NCBI GenBank assembly: GCA_029856445.1
Contig: JAHQWY010000227.1
Location: forward strand, 1 to 6,173
Direction of reading: 5' to 3'
Length of the DNA: 6,173 bases
DNA from: Promethearchaeia archaeon
GTDB lineage: Archaea > Asgardarchaeota > Lokiarchaeia > Sigyniarchaeales > SOKP01
Of the stretch, positions 5,997 to 6,173 are shown one piece after another. The first letter of the stretch is position 1, and each line of letters begins with the position of its first letter. A program made the translations under genes and the position numbers. Below the pieces are notes generated by a model that worked only from the letters and a program-made list of their open reading frames with translations, ran no database searches and had not been told where the DNA came from.

Positions 5997-6173
5997 ATGG
6001 TTGAATTTTGTAAAAATTGTGAAGGAATGATGCTTCCTTCAAAGGAGAAAAATGAAAAAATGCTTGTTTGTAATTTATGTGGGAAAACTAAACCTTTAGA
6101 TGCGGATATAATAGAGTCTTATACATTTATTACAGAAATAGAACATCCTAAAGGAGAAGAATTTAAAAACTTA
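5997..6173 (+). CDS. TFS / RpoM-type RNA polymerase zinc-ribbon factor, N-terminal part (truncated by the right edge)
   Basis: The plus strand is open for 59 codons from the ATG at 5997 to the window end. The start MVEFCKNC, then LVCNLCGK, gives a CxxC-x16-CxxC zinc ribbon (Cys5, Cys8, Cys25, Cys28). This is the N-terminal ribbon of archaeal TFS (transcript-cleavage factor, related to TFIIS and Rpb9/RpoM). A charged linker follows (about 31-59, including HPKGEE). Family members are about 100-115 aa and carry a second C-terminal ribbon with the acidic Asp-Glu pair that triggers RNA cleavage. That part is outside the window, so an active factor cannot be distinguished from an inhibitory or subunit-like paralogue. 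Its place 36 bp after TBP supports a transcription role. Confidence 0.85.
   Translation, partial: MVEFCKNCEGMMLPSKEKNEKMLVCNLCGKTKPLDADIIESYTFITEIEHPKGEEFKNL

Noticed and set aside
1..6173. CRISPR arrays, tRNA or rRNA genes, insertion sequences, integrase or toxin-antitoxin modules
   Set aside because: No regularly spaced direct repeats, cloverleaf-like sequence with TTCGA-type arms, transposase motifs or flanking terminal repeats were found on either strand.

Overview
The window is AT-rich (by eye roughly 30% G+C) and archaeal. It carries a TATA-binding protein (TBP) gene, directly followed by the start of a TFS/RpoM-type RNA polymerase zinc-ribbon gene. Several genes have Shine-Dalgarno (SD) sites matching the archaeal 16S rRNA tail (AGGAGG, GGTGAT, GTGATC). 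Intergenic regions contain TATA-like and T-rich archaeal promoter and terminator sequences. The gene mix is an intracellular GH13 glycosidase, a 2-hydroxyacyl-CoA dehydratase/benzoyl-CoA reductase-like subunit, a coiled-coil protein with a disordered tail, and a small Zn-finger protein beside TBP. This would suit an anaerobic, mesophilic archaeon, and I suspect an Asgard (Lokiarchaeia-like) lineage. That last step is inference from overall impression; nothing in the window is a decisive Asgard marker.

Layout. Positions 1-2129 (minus strand) hold a GH13 glycosidase followed 27 bp later by a multi-pass membrane protein that runs off the left edge; they look like one transcription unit. A 134-bp divergent promoter region (2130-2263) separates them from a plus-strand coiled-coil protein (2264-2833). 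That gene converges, with only 14 bp between stop codons, on a minus-strand HgdB/BcrB-like protein (2848-4209). Next is a 477-bp gene-free, very AT-rich divergent intergenic region (4210-4686) with short inverted and direct repeats. The right part, all plus strand, is an orphan 88-aa protein (4687-4953), a small Cys/His zinc-finger protein (5068-5325), TBP (5328-5960, TTG start) and a truncated TFS-like gene (5997 to the edge).

Functional reading. The right end is a transcription-initiation/elongation cluster. The Zn-finger gene and TBP are separated by 2 bp, and the TBP ribosome binding site lies inside the last codons of the Zn-finger gene, so their translation is probably coupled. The TBP keeps all four DNA-kinking phenylalanines but has unusual substitutions, so it may be a divergent paralogue. 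The left part concerns intracellular alpha-glucan metabolism with an associated membrane protein. The dehydratase-like protein sits alone, without a partner subunit or activator ATPase in view. There are no RNA genes, CRISPR arrays or mobile elements.
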